This document shows positions 7,116 to 7,691 of a stretch of 7,691 nt of DNA, piece by piece. Made by a program: the position numbers and the translations under genes. How positions within the stretch are numbered: position 1 is the stretch's first letter; every line of letters begins with the position of its first letter. Location: the NCBI GenBank assembly GCA_027080755.1, contig JALWQC010000120.1, positions 1 through 7,691 on the forward strand, written 5' to 3'. Below the pieces are notes generated by a model. That model was not told where the DNA came from. It ran no database searches and saw only the letters and a program-made list of their open reading frames with translations. This DNA comes from Paracoccaceae bacterium (GTDB lineage Bacteria > Pseudomonadota > Alphaproteobacteria > Rhodobacterales > Rhodobacteraceae).

Positions 7116-7376
7116 GGGCGTAGACCTGTAACCCACGCGCTGCCAGGCAGGCAGATTTTCGTGCTGACCAGGCGCAGGGCCGCAGGAATAGTGGTTCTAT
7201 TTCAAGGTCTTGCAACGCAGTCAGGGCGGAAATCCGCCTGCCCCGAAGGGCGGGTTCCTCGCTTCATTGCAATGGCTTGTGCCGCTTGCAAAGGGGCTAC
7301 CCTGTGCAGCGTATCCCAATCCATTGCTATTTCGCGAGGAATCCGCTGGCTGTGCGTGGGTTGCAGGTCTACGCCC
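7116..7376. repeat. 261-bp nested palindromic element with 31-bp terminal inverted repeats
   Basis: The outer arms 7116-7146 and 7346-7376 are inverted repeats matching at 28 of 31 positions, each beginning GGGCGTAGACCTG when read inward. Two internal arms follow. Arm A pairs 7146-7168 with 7220-7242 (19 of 23 identical, two of the differences being G-U pairs) and encloses a 7-bp hairpin at 7185-7203. Arm B pairs 7252-7275 with 7321-7344 (19 of 24). A competing hairpin with a CGAA loop lies at 7237-7254 between the arms. The whole folds as a long stem with two branches. It contains no convincing gene: three short overlapping open frames inside have no ribosome-binding site and no recognisable sequence. 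No target-site duplication is evident. With the terminator at 7082-7108 it fills the 306-nt gap before purK. The best guess is a non-autonomous dispersed repeat (MITE or REP-like) or a structured RNA element. Confidence 0.85.
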
Positions 7377-7691
7377 CGGGGCTGATCCGGTTGATATGCC
7401 CCATCTTGCGCCCGGGCTTGATTTCCGCCTTGCCGTATAAATGCAGCCCGTCCGAGGTGACCTCCAGATAGTGCAGGACGTCGTCGCCGATCAGGTTGGT
7501 CATGACCACATCGGAATGGCGCGTTGCATCGCCCAGCGGCCAGCCGGCAATGGCGCGGATGTGCTGTTCAAACTGGTCGATCACGCAGCCGTTCTGGGTC
7601 CAATGTCCCGAATTATGCACCCGCGGCGCGATTTCGTTGACGATCAGACCGGCGGGGGTGACGAACAGTTCCACCCCCATAACCCCGATAT
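7369..7691 (-). CDS. purK: PurK, N5-carboxyaminoimidazole ribonucleotide synthase, C-terminal part
   Basis: The last 106 or so codons of purK, cut by the right edge. PurK is the ATP-grasp enzyme that converts AIR, bicarbonate and ATP to N5-CAIR in purine synthesis, feeding PurE. The visible part carries the family's metal/ATP-site segment GVMGVELFV followed by IVNEIAPRVHNSGHWTQ, then QFEQHIRAIAGWPLG and the C-terminal strand region ending GRKMGHINRISPGA. The ATG at 7680 is internal, because the frame stays open to the window edge (..IGVMGVELF). The TAG stop (7369-7371) lies inside the right terminal repeat of the palindromic element, so the last residue or two may be contributed by it. The gene converges on the DUF2853 gene. 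Its start and any purE partner are outside the window. Confidence 0.96.
   Translation of the reverse strand, partial: IGVMGVELFVTPAGLIVNEIAPRVHNSGHWTQNGCVIDQFEQHIRAIAGWPLGDATRHSDVVMTNLIGDDVLHYLEVTSDGLHLYGKAEIKPGRKMGHINRISPGA

Noticed and set aside
6649..7215. 188-codon minus-strand open frame antisense to the DUF2853 gene
   Set aside because: It runs through a terminator and into the palindromic element, and the plus-strand gene has a much better start and family match.
7161..7471. Three short overlapping plus-strand open frames within the palindromic element and the purK end
   Set aside because: They lack ribosome-binding sites, overlap each other in different frames, and follow from the inverted-repeat sequence rather than coding.

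Overview
The window looks like chromosomal DNA from an alphaproteobacterium, most probably a Rhodobacteraceae (Roseobacter-group) member. The grounds are the GC-rich codon use, a groESL operon with a CIRCE operator, and a set of DUF families (DUF5671, DUF2161, DUF2853) that I associate with that group. No database search was possible, so the taxonomy is inference.

Left part (1-3608), all on the minus strand: a compact, probably co-transcribed run read from right to left. It encodes a Mn-dependent inorganic pyrophosphatase (ppaC), a HAD class IIA hydrolase of the TIGR01459 type, a MaoC-family hydratase, the bifunctional riboflavin kinase/FAD synthetase (ribF), and after 67 nt the start of a DUF5671 membrane protein cut by the window edge. 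Gaps between the first four genes are 6, 43 and 24 nt (0 nt before ribF if its upstream ATG is used). A good sigma70-like promoter lies just upstream of ppaC. FAD synthesis by RibF releases pyrophosphate, which the pyrophosphatase could remove.

Middle (3609-6550), plus strand: a short divergent promoter region, then a DUF2161 PD-(D/E)XK-like protein, then groES-groEL. The chaperonin operon has a housekeeping/heat-shock-like promoter, a CIRCE operator (HrcA binding site) at the predicted transcription start, near-identical ribosome-binding leaders before both genes, and a strong UUCG-loop terminator.

Right part (6551-7691): an intergenic stretch with an imperfect palindrome and a weak promoter, a small DUF2853 protein gene, and a probably bidirectional terminator. 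Next comes a 261-bp nested palindromic element (7116-7376), and then the 3' end of purK on the minus strand. The element has 31-bp terminal inverted repeats (28/31 matching) and two further long-stem arms inside. One terminal repeat supplies the purK stop codon. This element is the least ordinary thing in the window and looks like a dispersed MITE/REP-type or structured-RNA repeat; its family is unknown to me. The rest is normal housekeeping sequence with no sign of CRISPR, tRNA, rRNA, phage or transposase genes.
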